A model generated the notes under the pieces. The model was not told the DNA's origin and did no database searches. It worked only from the letters and a program-made list of their open reading frames with translations. From assembly GCA_964555935.1 (NCBI GenBank), contig CAZKUN010000094.1:1-30771 (forward strand): a DNA stretch of 30,771 nucleotides. Reading direction: 5' to 3'. A program made the position numbers and the translations under genes. Shown piece by piece: positions 7,424-15,009 of the stretch. This DNA is from CAZKUN01 sp964555935. GTDB lineage: Bacteria; Armatimonadota; Zipacnadia; Zipacnadales; VGFC01. The stretch's first letter is position 1. Each line of letters starts with the position of its first letter.

Positions 7424-10400
7424 TCACTGCGCCGCGTGCACGCAGCCGTCTCCGAGCAGCTTGTTGATCTTCTCCGCCAGCACGTGGGAGTACTCAACCT
7501 TGAACGGTTCAGGTAGTACTACGTCGCACGGTCCGTTAGGTTCGCAGATGTTCAGGATCACCGGCGTGCGCCCCTGGTGCTCCGAGAGGATGTTCCGCAG
7601 CTTCATCAGCGAGTCGCGGAAATCAGTCGCTCCACACTTGTCGGGGGCGACGCGGATTCTCACGCACTCTTGCTCAGCCTTCTGCCGGGCAAGCTGCTCG
7701 CGTCCTTGCTCGACTGAATCACGCCGCTTCTTCGACGGCTTGCGCGCCTGGTCGAGCGGCGTGATCTTGCTGGCCAGCATCTTGATCTCGGTGATCGACT
7801 GCCCGCCGCCGGTGATGCGTTCCTGCCGCTCTAGCTTCCCTTGCACGACCACGAGCGCGTCGGGCACGAGCACGTCGCGACAGTCCGCATATACTCGTGG
7901 GAAGACGGTGATGCTCATTCCCTCGGCGAGACCCTCAAGCTGCATGAACATCATGGGGTCGCCGGCCTTCGTATTGTAGGGCTTGAGTTCGCCGATCATC
8001 CCGCCGACGACCAGGTCTTGGCCGTCCGGGAAGTCGCCGAGTTCTTCGATGCGCGCGGTGGTGACGTGTTCCATCTCTTCCGCGCGTTTGAGCATCGGGT
8101 GGTTGGTGACATACAGGCCCAGCAGCTCCCGCTCCATCGCCTGCAATTCGCCCTCGGGAAGGGGGGGAACGTCGGGCAGCCTCTCAGTCATTTCCTCGGG
8201 CAGCGTGGACCCCTCGCCTCCGCCCACGTCAAACAGCGACCCTTGCCCGACTGCCATGTCTTGCTGGTACTTCTGCCCGGCGCCGAACGCGCCGGGAATG
8301 ACCTCAAGCACGGCGGCCCGGTCGCCGAATGAGTCGAACGCCCCAGCCTTCGCAAGCGTCTCCAGCGTCGACTTCGGGGCTGCTCCATACGGCACCCGCC
8401 TGCAGAACTCCCAGATTCCCGTGTACGGGCCGTTCTCTTCGCGCTCGCCCGCGATTGCCTCGGCCGTTTTCTGACCGAAGTTCTTGATGGCTGTCATGCC
8501 CCAGATGACCGAGCCGTCATTGACCGTGAATTCAACATCAGAGCGATTCACGTCCGGCGGGAGCACGTCAACGTCCGACTTCCGGCACTCGGTGATGTAC
8601 TTGGCAACCTCGGCGCTGTCGTCCATGATGGTTGACAGCTGCGACGCCAGGAACTCCGCTCGGTAGTGGGCCTTCAGGTATGCGGTCCAAAACGAGACCA
8701 GCGCGTAGCCGGCGCTGTGAGATTTGTTGAAGCCATACCGCGAGAATGTCTCCATCCGGGCGAACAGCTCTTCCGCGGTATGCGGCTCCATGCCGTGGTC
8801 GATGCAGCCCTGGATGAAGGCCGGCTTCATCTCGGCCATCTTGTCGGCCTGTTTCTTGGCCATGGCCCGCATGATGATCTCGGCCTGCGGCATGGAGAAC
8901 CCGGCGAGGTCGGTCGCCGTTCGCATCACCTGTTCCTGGTACAGGATGACGCCGAAGGTCTCCGACAGCACGGGCTCGAGATCCGGATGCAGGTACTCCA
9001 CCGGAGCCTGTCCGTGTCGGCGAGCGCAGTAGATGTCCGCTGAACTCATCGGACCAGGGCGGTAGAGCGCCAGGAGCGATGTCAGGTGGCCGAAGTCGCG
9101 GGGCTGGAAGTCCCGGAGTAGTCGGCGCATCCCCTCGCTCTCAAGCTGAAAGATGGCGGCCGTATCGCCTTCGCACAGAAGGTCGTACGTCGCTTCATCC
9201 TCCACGCCGAGGCCGTGGAGATCGATCTCGACGTTGTGGTTCTCCTTGACCTGCCTCAGGCATTTCTCAATGATGCTCAGCGTCGCCAGGCCGAGGAAGT
9301 CCATCTTGACCAGGCCCACATCCTCGACGGGCTTCATCGAGTACTGCGTGGTCGTGTCGTCGCCGCCTCGCTGGATCGGCGTGAATGTCGTCAGGGGGTC
9401 GGTCGAGATAACGACAGCCGCCGCGTGGACGCCGACGTGGCGCGTGAGGCCTTCGATGCTTCTCGCAATGTCGACGAGCTTCTCCGCCTCCGGGTCGCCT
9501 TGCAGCACCTCGGTGAATTCCGGCGCCGCCGGCTCGTCCTTCACTTCGCCAAGCGCCTCGGGGATGCTGGAGCCGAATGGGATCGCCTTCGCGACTCGGT
9601 CGATCATGTCCTGATCCAGGCCCATCACGCGGCCGCCGTCGCGGATAGCAGCGCGCGCGCCAAGGGTGGCGAAGGTGATGACCTGGGCTACGCGGTCTGC
9701 CCCGTATTTCCCGCGAACGTACTCGATGATCTCCTCGCGTCGATAGTCCGGGAAGTCGAGGTCGATATCAGGCGGGCTCGACCGTTCCGGGTTGAGCATC
9801 CGCTCAAAGATCAGCCCATGGGCAATCGGGTCGACCTCCGTGATTCCGCAGAGGTAGCAGACGATGCTCCCCGTCGCCGAGCCACGTCCAGGACCGACCA
9901 GAATCCCACGCTCGCGCGATTCTCGGATGAAGTCGGCGACGATCAGGAAGTACCCGGTGTAGCTGCACTGCTCGATGATATCGAGTTCATAGTTGAGTCG
10001 CTCGACGACGTCTGCGCGCATCGAGCCGTACTTGCGCACGATGTTAATCTCGCACGAATGCCGGAGGTACGTCTGGATCGTGTGCCCCTCGGGCACGGCG
10101 AAGTCCGGGAGCCGAAGCAGGCCAAGTTCCAGCTCAAGTTCACATCGCTCCGCGACGTCGAGCGTGGATGTCAGCGCGTCGGGCGTCTCGCCGAACAGGT
10201 CGTTCATCTCGTCCCACGTCCGCAGGTGGAACTGGTCCGTGCCAAAGCGCATCCGCTTCTGGTCCTGCAGCATGGAGTTCGTCTGGATGCACAGCAGCAC
10301 GTCGTGGGCGAAGCTGTCTTCCTGGCGGAGGTAGTGAACGTCGTTCGTCGCGACCAGGGGCGTGTCGGTCCGGCGGGCGAGTTCGACGATCTGAGGATTG

Positions 10401-10963
10401 ACCCGCTGCTCCTCCTCCAGACCGTGGTCCATGATCTCGAGGTAGAAGCGGTCCGGGCCGAACAACTCCCGGTATTGGCCGGTCTTCTGCACGGCCGCAT
10501 CGACCTCGTCGTTCATCAGGAACTGGCTCACCTCGCCCTGGAGGCATGCCGACAGACCGATGAGCCCTTCGCGGTGTTCGTGCAGGAGTTCGTAGTCGAT
10601 TCGCGGCTTGGAGTAGAACCCATCCAAGTGCCCCGCGGAGACCACGCGCATCAGATTCTGGTAGCCCGTGTGGTTCTCAGCCAGCAGCACGAGGTGGAAG
10701 GGCTTCGAGTCCTTCGCCGCCTCCCGGTCGTGCATGGTGCGTCGGGCGACGTAGACTTCACACCCGATGATCGGCTTGATGCCCTCGCTCTTGCAGGCCT
10801 TGTAGAAATCGACGGCGCCGTACATCGAGCCATGATCGGTCAGGGCCAAGGCGGGCATCCCCAGTTCCTTGGCCCGTTTCACGGTGTCCTTGATGCGGCA
10901 TGCGCCATCGAGCAGACTGTACTCAGTGTGAACATGCAGGTGGACGAACGGCTGATCTGCCAT
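7424..10963 (-). CDS. dnaE: DNA polymerase III alpha subunit, DnaE1 type
   Basis: This is the catalytic subunit of the replicative DNA polymerase (1,179 residues, normal for the E. coli/DnaE1 class). The N-terminal PHP domain (about 5-280) keeps its metal-site residues: HLHVHTEYS, LTDHGS, GCEVYV and ATNDVHY. The polymerase core has catalytic aspartates D401 and D403 in PPDIDLDF and D555 in KMDFLGL, the same numbers as in E. coli. GPGRGSATGS (about 358-367) is also present. Helix-hairpin-helix and OB-fold segments (VVGGMIGELK...) follow in the C-terminal third. The start lies 11 bases after the lipoprotein stop, with GGTGA as the ribosome site. The intact PHP site suggests built-in proofreading, as shown for Mycobacterium DnaE1. 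Confidence 0.97.
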   Translation of the reverse strand: MADQPFVHLHVHTEYSLLDGACRIKDTVKRAKELGMPALALTDHGSMYGAVDFYKACKSEGIKPIIGCEVYVARRTMHDREAAKDSKPFHLVLLAENHTGYQNLMRVVSAGHLDGFYSKPRIDYELLHEHREGLIGLSACLQGEVSQFLMNDEVDAAVQKTGQYRELFGPDRFYLEIMDHGLEEEQRVNPQIVELARRTDTPLVATNDVHYLRQEDSFAHDVLLCIQTNSMLQDQKRMRFGTDQFHLRTWDEMNDLFGETPDALTSTLDVAERCELELELGLLRLPDFAVPEGHTIQTYLRHSCEINIVRKYGSMRADVVERLNYELDIIEQCSYTGYFLIVADFIRESRERGILVGPGRGSATGSIVCYLCGITEVDPIAHGLIFERMLNPERSSPPDIDLDFPDYRREEIIEYVRGKYGADRVAQVITFATLGARAAIRDGGRVMGLDQDMIDRVAKAIPFGSSIPEALGEVKDEPAAPEFTEVLQGDPEAEKLVDIARSIEGLTRHVGVHAAAVVISTDPLTTFTPIQRGGDDTTTQYSMKPVEDVGLVKMDFLGLATLSIIEKCLRQVKENHNVEIDLHGLGVEDEATYDLLCEGDTAAIFQLESEGMRRLLRDFQPRDFGHLTSLLALYRPGPMSSADIYCARRHGQAPVEYLHPDLEPVLSETFGVILYQEQVMRTATDLAGFSMPQAEIIMRAMAKKQADKMAEMKPAFIQGCIDHGMEPHTAEELFARMETFSRYGFNKSHSAGYALVSFWTAYLKAHYRAEFLASQLSTIMDDSAEVAKYITECRKSDVDVLPPDVNRSDVEFTVNDGSVIWGMTAIKNFGQKTAEAIAGEREENGPYTGIWEFCRRVPYGAAPKSTLETLAKAGAFDSFGDRAAVLEVIPGAFGAGQKYQQDMAVGQGSLFDVGGGEGSTLPEEMTERLPDVPPLPEGELQAMERELLGLYVTNHPMLKRAEEMEHVTTARIEELGDFPDGQDLVVGGMIGELKPYNTKAGDPMMFMQLEGLAEGMSITVFPRVYADCRDVLVPDALVVVQGKLERQERITGGGQSITEIKMLASKITPLDQARKPSKKRRDSVEQGREQLARQKAEQECVRIRVAPDKCGATDFRDSLMKLRNILSEHQGRTPVILNICEPNGPCDVVLPEPFKVEYSHVLAEKINKLLGDGCVHAAQ

Positions 10964-10974
10964 GGCTCACCGGT

Positions 10975-11925
10975 TCACTCGGGGGTCTCTTCGGTTTCGT
11001 CCGCGGCATCCGGCGCCGGGGTCTCGGACGTGTCTGCAGGGGCGGGCTCAGCGGTCTCGGTCTCCACTGCTGGTTCCGGGGCGGGTTCAGGCTTCGGTTC
11101 TGGTTTGGGCTCGGGGGCGGGGTCTTCCTCAGCCTCTTCCGGCTCAGGCTTGATCGTTGGTGTCGCCGCCGTCTGGACTGAGCCTACGAGGTTGATGATC
11201 TCCTTGGTCTGAGCCATCAGGATCGGCCATGCCTGGCGTCGGATCGATTCCTCGGCTTCGAGAACCGTCAACTCAGCCGCCAGCAGCTTGCTGACGGACG
11301 TGTCCTCTGTTGTCTTCAAGCGGGCTTTCGCGATGAGCCCGCTGGCTTTCAGCACATCAGCCGCGTCGATAGCCATTGAGGCATCCTCGAGCGTAGACAA
11401 CACGTCCGGCACGATTGCAGCGGCGGATGGGTTGTAGGCCGCTCCCGCGGCCGCGAGGACTTGGTCACCCGCGGCGGGGAGGTCACCCGTATTTAGGTTG
11501 AACTCGGCGCGCTCAAGGTGTTGCTGAATGCGCTGAGCGGGGCAGGTGGCGACAAGAATGGAGATAGCGCCACGAAGGCGACGGACGGTCTCAAGTGCGT
11601 TCTTGGCCTGCTTCTCCCGGGCGTCCTTTGAGAGCTGGCTCACGAGCCCTGTCGCCACGCCGATGTCGTTCATGAAATCCGGCTCAAACTCGCGCGACGC
11701 GGCGGCGTTGGCGATTGCGGCAATCTTCGCCTCGATTGCCGCGAGCTTCTCCGCCTGTTCGGCGGTCATGGCGGCCAGCGCCTCGTCGCGCTCCTTCGAG
11801 GCACTGCTGGCGGCGTCCGCGGCCACGTCGTCATCGCTCTTGGCTCCAACCGTGGTGGTCTTGCAGCCGGCGGCGATAGTGAGAATCAGCAGTAGGAAGA
11901 TCCCAAAACAGGCCGTTCTTCGCAC
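10975..11925 (-). CDS. Predicted lipoprotein with Pro/Glu-rich tail
   Basis: The function is not recognised. I place the start at GTG 11925, which follows AAGGAG with eight bases' spacing. It gives a lipoprotein signal: VRRT, hydrophobic FGIFLLLILTI, then lipobox AAGC with the modified cysteine at residue 21. After a short linker comes a helical, alanine-rich body (about 35-250), probably coiled coil in its first part (SKERDEALAAMTAEQAEKL). The last 60 residues are low complexity, alternating P, E, K and A (PEPKPEPKPEPAPEP) and then acidic, like a periplasmic spacer. It is the first gene of the dnaE-his transcript and has its own sigma-70-like promoter about 105 bases upstream. The product should sit at a membrane facing the periplasm or outside. 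Confidence 0.8.
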   Translation of the reverse strand: MRRTACFGIFLLLILTIAAGCKTTTVGAKSDDDVAADAASSASKERDEALAAMTAEQAEKLAAIEAKIAAIANAAASREFEPDFMNDIGVATGLVSQLSKDAREKQAKNALETVRRLRGAISILVATCPAQRIQQHLERAEFNLNTGDLPAAGDQVLAAAGAAYNPSAAAIVPDVLSTLEDASMAIDAADVLKASGLIAKARLKTTEDTSVSKLLAAELTVLEAEESIRRQAWPILMAQTKEIINLVGSVQTAATPTIKPEPEEAEEDPAPEPKPEPKPEPAPEPAVETETAEPAPADTSETPAPDAADETEETPE

Positions 11926-11933
11926 AGCGTTCG

Positions 11934-11939
11934 CTCCTT
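11934..11939 (-). promoter_or_regulatory. Shine-Dalgarno fixing the lipoprotein GTG start
   Basis: AAGGAG on the minus strand, eight bases before GTG 11925. The frame is open further upstream but has no comparable site and no signal peptide there. Confidence 0.7.
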
Positions 11940-12036
11940 GAGCATTCCGCCGCTTCGGGTAGTCGCCGAAGTGAAATGCCCTCCGATGATGGGCCCGTCT
12001 CCGTCGCCACAAATGCCCGGCGCGGTTCGTTTAGCG

Positions 12037-12065
12037 ATTATACAGAAGGACGCACGACAAGGCAA
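12037..12065 (-). promoter_or_regulatory. Sigma-70-like promoter of lipoprotein-dnaE-his operon
   Basis: On the minus strand, -35 TTGCCT (12060-12065), a 17-base spacer and a perfect -10 TATAAT (12037-12042). Transcription would begin near 12030, giving a 5' leader of about 105 bases before GTG 11925. No other strong promoter is seen in the short gaps down to hisI, so this may drive the whole seven-gene run. Confidence 0.75.
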
Positions 12066-12116
12066 CCCTGTGCAAGTTTATAGCACAGAGGCTGTACTGT
12101 CGTGGGCAGCTCAACA

Positions 12117-13899
12117 TTACTTCTTCTTGGCTTTCTTCTTTGCTGGGGCGGCCTTCTTGGCGGGCGATTTCTTCTTAGCAGGCGCCTTCTTCCTAGCAGG
12201 CGGGGCTTTCTTGGGCGCGGCCTTCTTGGTCGCGGCCTTCTTCGTCGCTGGCGGGGCCTTCTTGGTGGCGGCTTTCTTCTTCGCCGGCGCAGCCTTCNNN
12301 NNNNNNNNNNNNNNNNNNNNNNNNNNNNNNNNNNNNNNNNNNNNNNNNNNNNNNNNNNNNNNNNNNNNNNNNNNNNNNNNNNNNNNNNNNNNNNNNNTTG
12401 GCTGCGGCCTTCTTCTTCGCCGGCGCAGCCTTCTTGGCTGCGGCCTTCTTCTTCGCCGGCGCAGCCTTCTTGGCTGCGGCCTTCTTCTCGACGGGGGCCT
12501 TCTTGGCTGGCTCAGCCTTAGCCTCATCCGCCGCCTTCTTGGGCGCGGGCTTCGGCGCGGGCGGCGGTTCGGGCTTCTCTTCTGCCCTCGGGTGCTTGGT
12601 TTCGATTACGGCAATCGCCTCGAGCGCGGCCTCTTTGACCCGGTCGTCATCGTCCTTGGCCGCGGCATCAAGCGCGACGAAGGCCTTCGGGTCACCGATC
12701 GTCCCGAGCGCTGCCGCCGCCGTGCGGCGGACGCGGTTGTCCGCGTGCTCAAGCGCCTTGGAGAGCCCGGGGACAGCCTTGGCGTTCCCAATCCCCGCGA
12801 GAGCGTTGGCCGCGTGGTACGCGACGCTCCATTCGTCGTCCTTCAGGGCCAAGGAGAGGCCCTTTACGCTCTCAGTGCCGCCGACCTCGGCCAGGCCCTT
12901 CGCCGCAGTGAGGCGAACGACCCAGTCCTTGTCCTTCAAACGGGCCGTGAGATGGGTCTCCACGGCCTTGGTGCCAAGGAGAGATAGAGCCTTGACGGCT
13001 GCGAAACGCACGTCTTCCTGCGCATGGTCGAGCAGCTTGACCAACGGGCCCTTGGCCTTGGTGCCACCGATCTGGCCCAGAGCAATGGCCGCGTAGCGAA
13101 CCACGCGCTCGTTCGGATCCTTGAGTGCCTTGAGGAGATCGCCCGTCGCCCGCGCATCGCCGATGTTGCCCAATATCTCGGCGGCCACGGGTCTGACCGT
13201 GTCGTCGCCCTCGTTGAGTTGCTCCTGGACCGCCGGCAGCGCGCGCTTGCCCACCTGCTCAAGCGAGTGTGCGGCCGCCATGCGAACGTCAGCGCTTGGG
13301 GATGATAGAGCGGTCGCCAGCGGGGCCACGACAACGGCACCCTTGATCTTGCCCAAGGCTTCCGCCGCGGCGCGAGCCAGGTCCACGTTGTCCGAGGCCA
13401 GCACGTTCAGCAGCGGCTGGATGGCGCGGGATGACTTCAGGTCGCCTAGTGCCGTCACCGCCGCGCGCTGCACATCCACGTTCTGATCCGTGAGACGCTG
13501 CACGAGCTGCTGCGCGACGGATTCGTCGCCGATGTTCCCCAGGGCTTGAGCCGCCCAGCGGCGCGCCGACTGGTCGCGCCCGATCAGCGTGTCCAACAGG
13601 GCGGCGACCGCGTGATCGCCGATCTTGGCAAGGGCGTGGGCTGCCGCTTGCTGGGCGTTCACGCTGGAATCGCTGAGGACGGCTACGAGATTGGGGACCG
13701 CGTCGGCGATCTTCAGCTCTCCCAGCGCCATCGCCGCGAGGACGCGGACCTGATACGCCTTGTGCTGCAGCGCCGGGATCAGCTCCACGGACGTCTCTTC
13801 ACCGATCTCCACGAGCCGATTTACGACTTCCTCGGGGTCGGTGCTGGGCTGTTTGGCGAACTTCTCGATGATGCTGGAGGCCGTGCGCTTGGTTGCCAT
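12117..13899 (-). CDS. HEAT-repeat protein with histone-H1-like Lys/Ala tail (contains assembly gap)
   Basis: The N-terminal 410 or so residues are about a dozen PBS-lyase-type HEAT repeats of roughly 31 residues (recurring VRxxAAxALGxIGD), a helical solenoid for protein binding. A proline-rich hinge (EKPEPPPAPKPAPKK) leads into a long tail of K, A and P (KKAAPAKKKAAA repeats) like the C-terminal domain of histone H1 and bacterial H1-like proteins, which binds DNA non-specifically. The 100-N gap lies inside the tail. The part before it and the part ending in KKAKKK at 12117 are one gene, but their frames differ across the placeholder gap, so the true length is unknown. ATG 13899 follows GAGAGG. 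A DNA-tethered scaffold is inferred; the partners are unknown. Confidence 0.8.
12298..12397. other. Assembly gap of 100 N
   Basis: Exactly 100 undetermined bases, the usual placeholder for a gap of unknown size. It sits in a 36-base tandem repeat, which explains why assembly failed. The length of missing sequence is unknown and the reading frames on the two sides do not match. Confidence 0.98.
12398..12487. repeat. 36-base in-frame tandem repeat encoding KKAAPAKKKAAA units
   Basis: Two complete identical units (12398-12433, 12434-12469) and half of a third (to 12487) follow the gap. The sequence before the gap (about 12274-12297) matches the end of the same unit. Each unit encodes 12 residues of the H1-like tail on the minus strand, so copy number can change without breaking the frame. 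Confidence 0.9.
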
Positions 13900-13985
13900 G
13901 TGAACGGGCCTCTCTTCAGGAGCGATGCCAGATCTCGCGCGTCTGCTTGCGCGCTCTCTGGTGCGGGTGTGCGGTCATGCAATGA

Positions 13986-14008
13986 GGCGCGGGCGTGTGG
14001 CCCGCGCC
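13986..14008 (-). terminator. GC-rich hairpin after the acidic membrane protein gene
   Basis: Perfect 9-bp stem (GGCGCGGGC / GCCCGCGCC) with a 5-base loop, 30 bases downstream of the stop at 14039. No clear U-tract follows, so intrinsic termination is possible but not certain. Confidence 0.45.
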
Positions 14009-14038
14009 CCTCGGTTGGTGCCTTGCGGTCCCGCGCGG

Positions 14039-14845
14039 CTACTCGGCCGCGGGATCTTCTTCCGTGTCGGTCTCGTCCTCGGTGAGGTCGTCCTCAGCGA
14101 TGTCGTCATCAGCCGTCTCGTTGTCAGCGTCGTCTTCATCGTCGCCGCCGCGGCTGCCGACTGATACGGGCGTCGAGGCGTCACCAATCGCAGCCGAACT
14201 GAGCGTCCCAAGGTTGTTGGCGATGGGAGTCATATTGGTCTGCGTTGCCGCCTTCAGGGCTTCCTTCGCGGCCTGGACCGTCTCCTCGTATGCTTTCTGG
14301 TCTTCACGAAGCTGCGTGATCGCCTGCCTCAGCTTTCCCTGTAGATCCGCGATCTGTTGAGCGACGTCCAGGGCCTCGTCAGTGCCGATCGGGTTGGTGC
14401 TGCTGCCCACGTTCACCAGGTCGCGCGCAGCCGAGTTGAGTTCGCCGATGAGGCCGTCGACATCCGGTTCATCCTGCGCGTCGAATTCGTCGAGCGCCGC
14501 ATCAATCTTGCCCCGGATACTGGCCAGGTGATGACCGGTCTGTTCGAGCGCGTCCTTGGCCTCTTTCGCCTTCTCCGCCTTGGAGTCCAAGTGAAGACTG
14601 ACGCCGTAGGCGATCGCGACCGCCACGACCAGAAGGATGACGATCGCCCAGATTAGCCCACCACCGCCGGTCTTCGGGGCGCTGGCTGGCTTCGGGGCCT
14701 CGAGCAGATCGTCTTCCTCGTCGGGGTCTTCGGCTGGCTCTTCCGCCGAATCCTCGTCTTCATCGGCGCCATCCAGATCCTCATCGAGTTCGTCGTCGGC
14801 GTCCTGAGGCTCGTCATCAAGCAGTTTGTCAGTGTCGTCAGACAT
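14039..14845 (-). CDS. Single-span membrane protein with acidic N- and C-terminal tails
   Basis: No family is recognised. ATG 14845 is chosen because GGGGGT precedes it and the promoter lies just upstream. The 268-residue product starts with about 50 residues rich in D and E (DELDEDLDGADEDED), then a short APKPASAPK linker. One transmembrane helix follows (about 63-82, LIWAIVILLVVAVAIAYGV), then a helical, probably coiled-coil domain (about 85-205). The C-terminus is again acidic (DDEDDADNETADDDIAEDD). With no signal peptide, the acidic N-terminus is probably cytoplasmic and the coiled coil external. Downstream lies the HEAT protein with the strongly basic tail. The charge complementarity is suggestive, but no interaction is shown by sequence. 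Confidence 0.75.
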   Translation of the reverse strand: MSDDTDKLLDDEPQDADDELDEDLDGADEDEDSAEEPAEDPDEEDDLLEAPKPASAPKTGGGGLIWAIVILLVVAVAIAYGVSLHLDSKAEKAKEAKDALEQTGHHLASIRGKIDAALDEFDAQDEPDVDGLIGELNSAARDLVNVGSSTNPIGTDEALDVAQQIADLQGKLRQAITQLREDQKAYEETVQAAKEALKAATQTNMTPIANNLGTLSSAAIGDASTPVSVGSRGGDDEDDADNETADDDIAEDDLTEDETDTEEDPAAE

Positions 14846-14907
14846 CCGCAACCCCCTATAATCCCGAGCGACAGTGCTCGGTTGCGCCGGTCGTCCGACG
14901 GCCCGCA

Positions 14908-14936
14908 ATTATACCGCAAAAACGGCAAAAAGTCAA
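14908..14936 (-). promoter_or_regulatory. Strong sigma-70-like promoter of the acidic membrane protein gene
   Basis: Minus-strand -35 TTGACT (14931-14936), 17-base spacer and -10 TATAAT (14908-14913). The leader to ATG 14845 would be about 55 bases. A 7-base direct repeat, GTCAATG on the plus strand (14932-14938 and 14942-14948, 10-base period), overlaps the -35 and could be an operator. Confidence 0.8.
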
Positions 14937-14948
14937 TGTGCGTCAATG

Positions 14949-14980
14949 GCGCTGCGGGGTGAGTTGGCCTGCCGCAGCGC
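14949..14980 (-). terminator. Hairpin closing the pilT-membrane protein operon
   Basis: Perfect 9-bp stem (GCGCTGCGG / CCGCAGCGC) with a 14-base loop, 30 bases after the stop at 15010 and directly before the next promoter. T-runs follow only about 15 bases later, so termination is likely by position but not by a textbook signal. Confidence 0.5.
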
Positions 14981-15009
14981 TCTGTTTGCGATTCTTCGAG
15001 GATGGGTAT

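Noticed and set aside
9215..11212. Long plus-strand open frame (665 codons) opposite dnaE
   Set aside because: It is the mirror of a strongly conserved dnaE; its translation has no recognisable domain and is rich in the residues expected from antisense of GC-rich codons.
12068..12088. Hairpin CTGTGC/GCACAG as terminator of the HEAT gene
   Set aside because: Only a 6-bp stem with a 9-base loop and no U-tract; too weak to list as a feature.
12398..12487. 36-base repeat as a CRISPR array
   Set aside because: Units are directly adjacent with no spacers and are in frame with the H1-like tail.
14857..14862. Plus-strand TATAAT as a promoter
   Set aside because: No -35 at proper spacing and no plus-strand gene downstream; it lies in the leader of the minus-strand gene.
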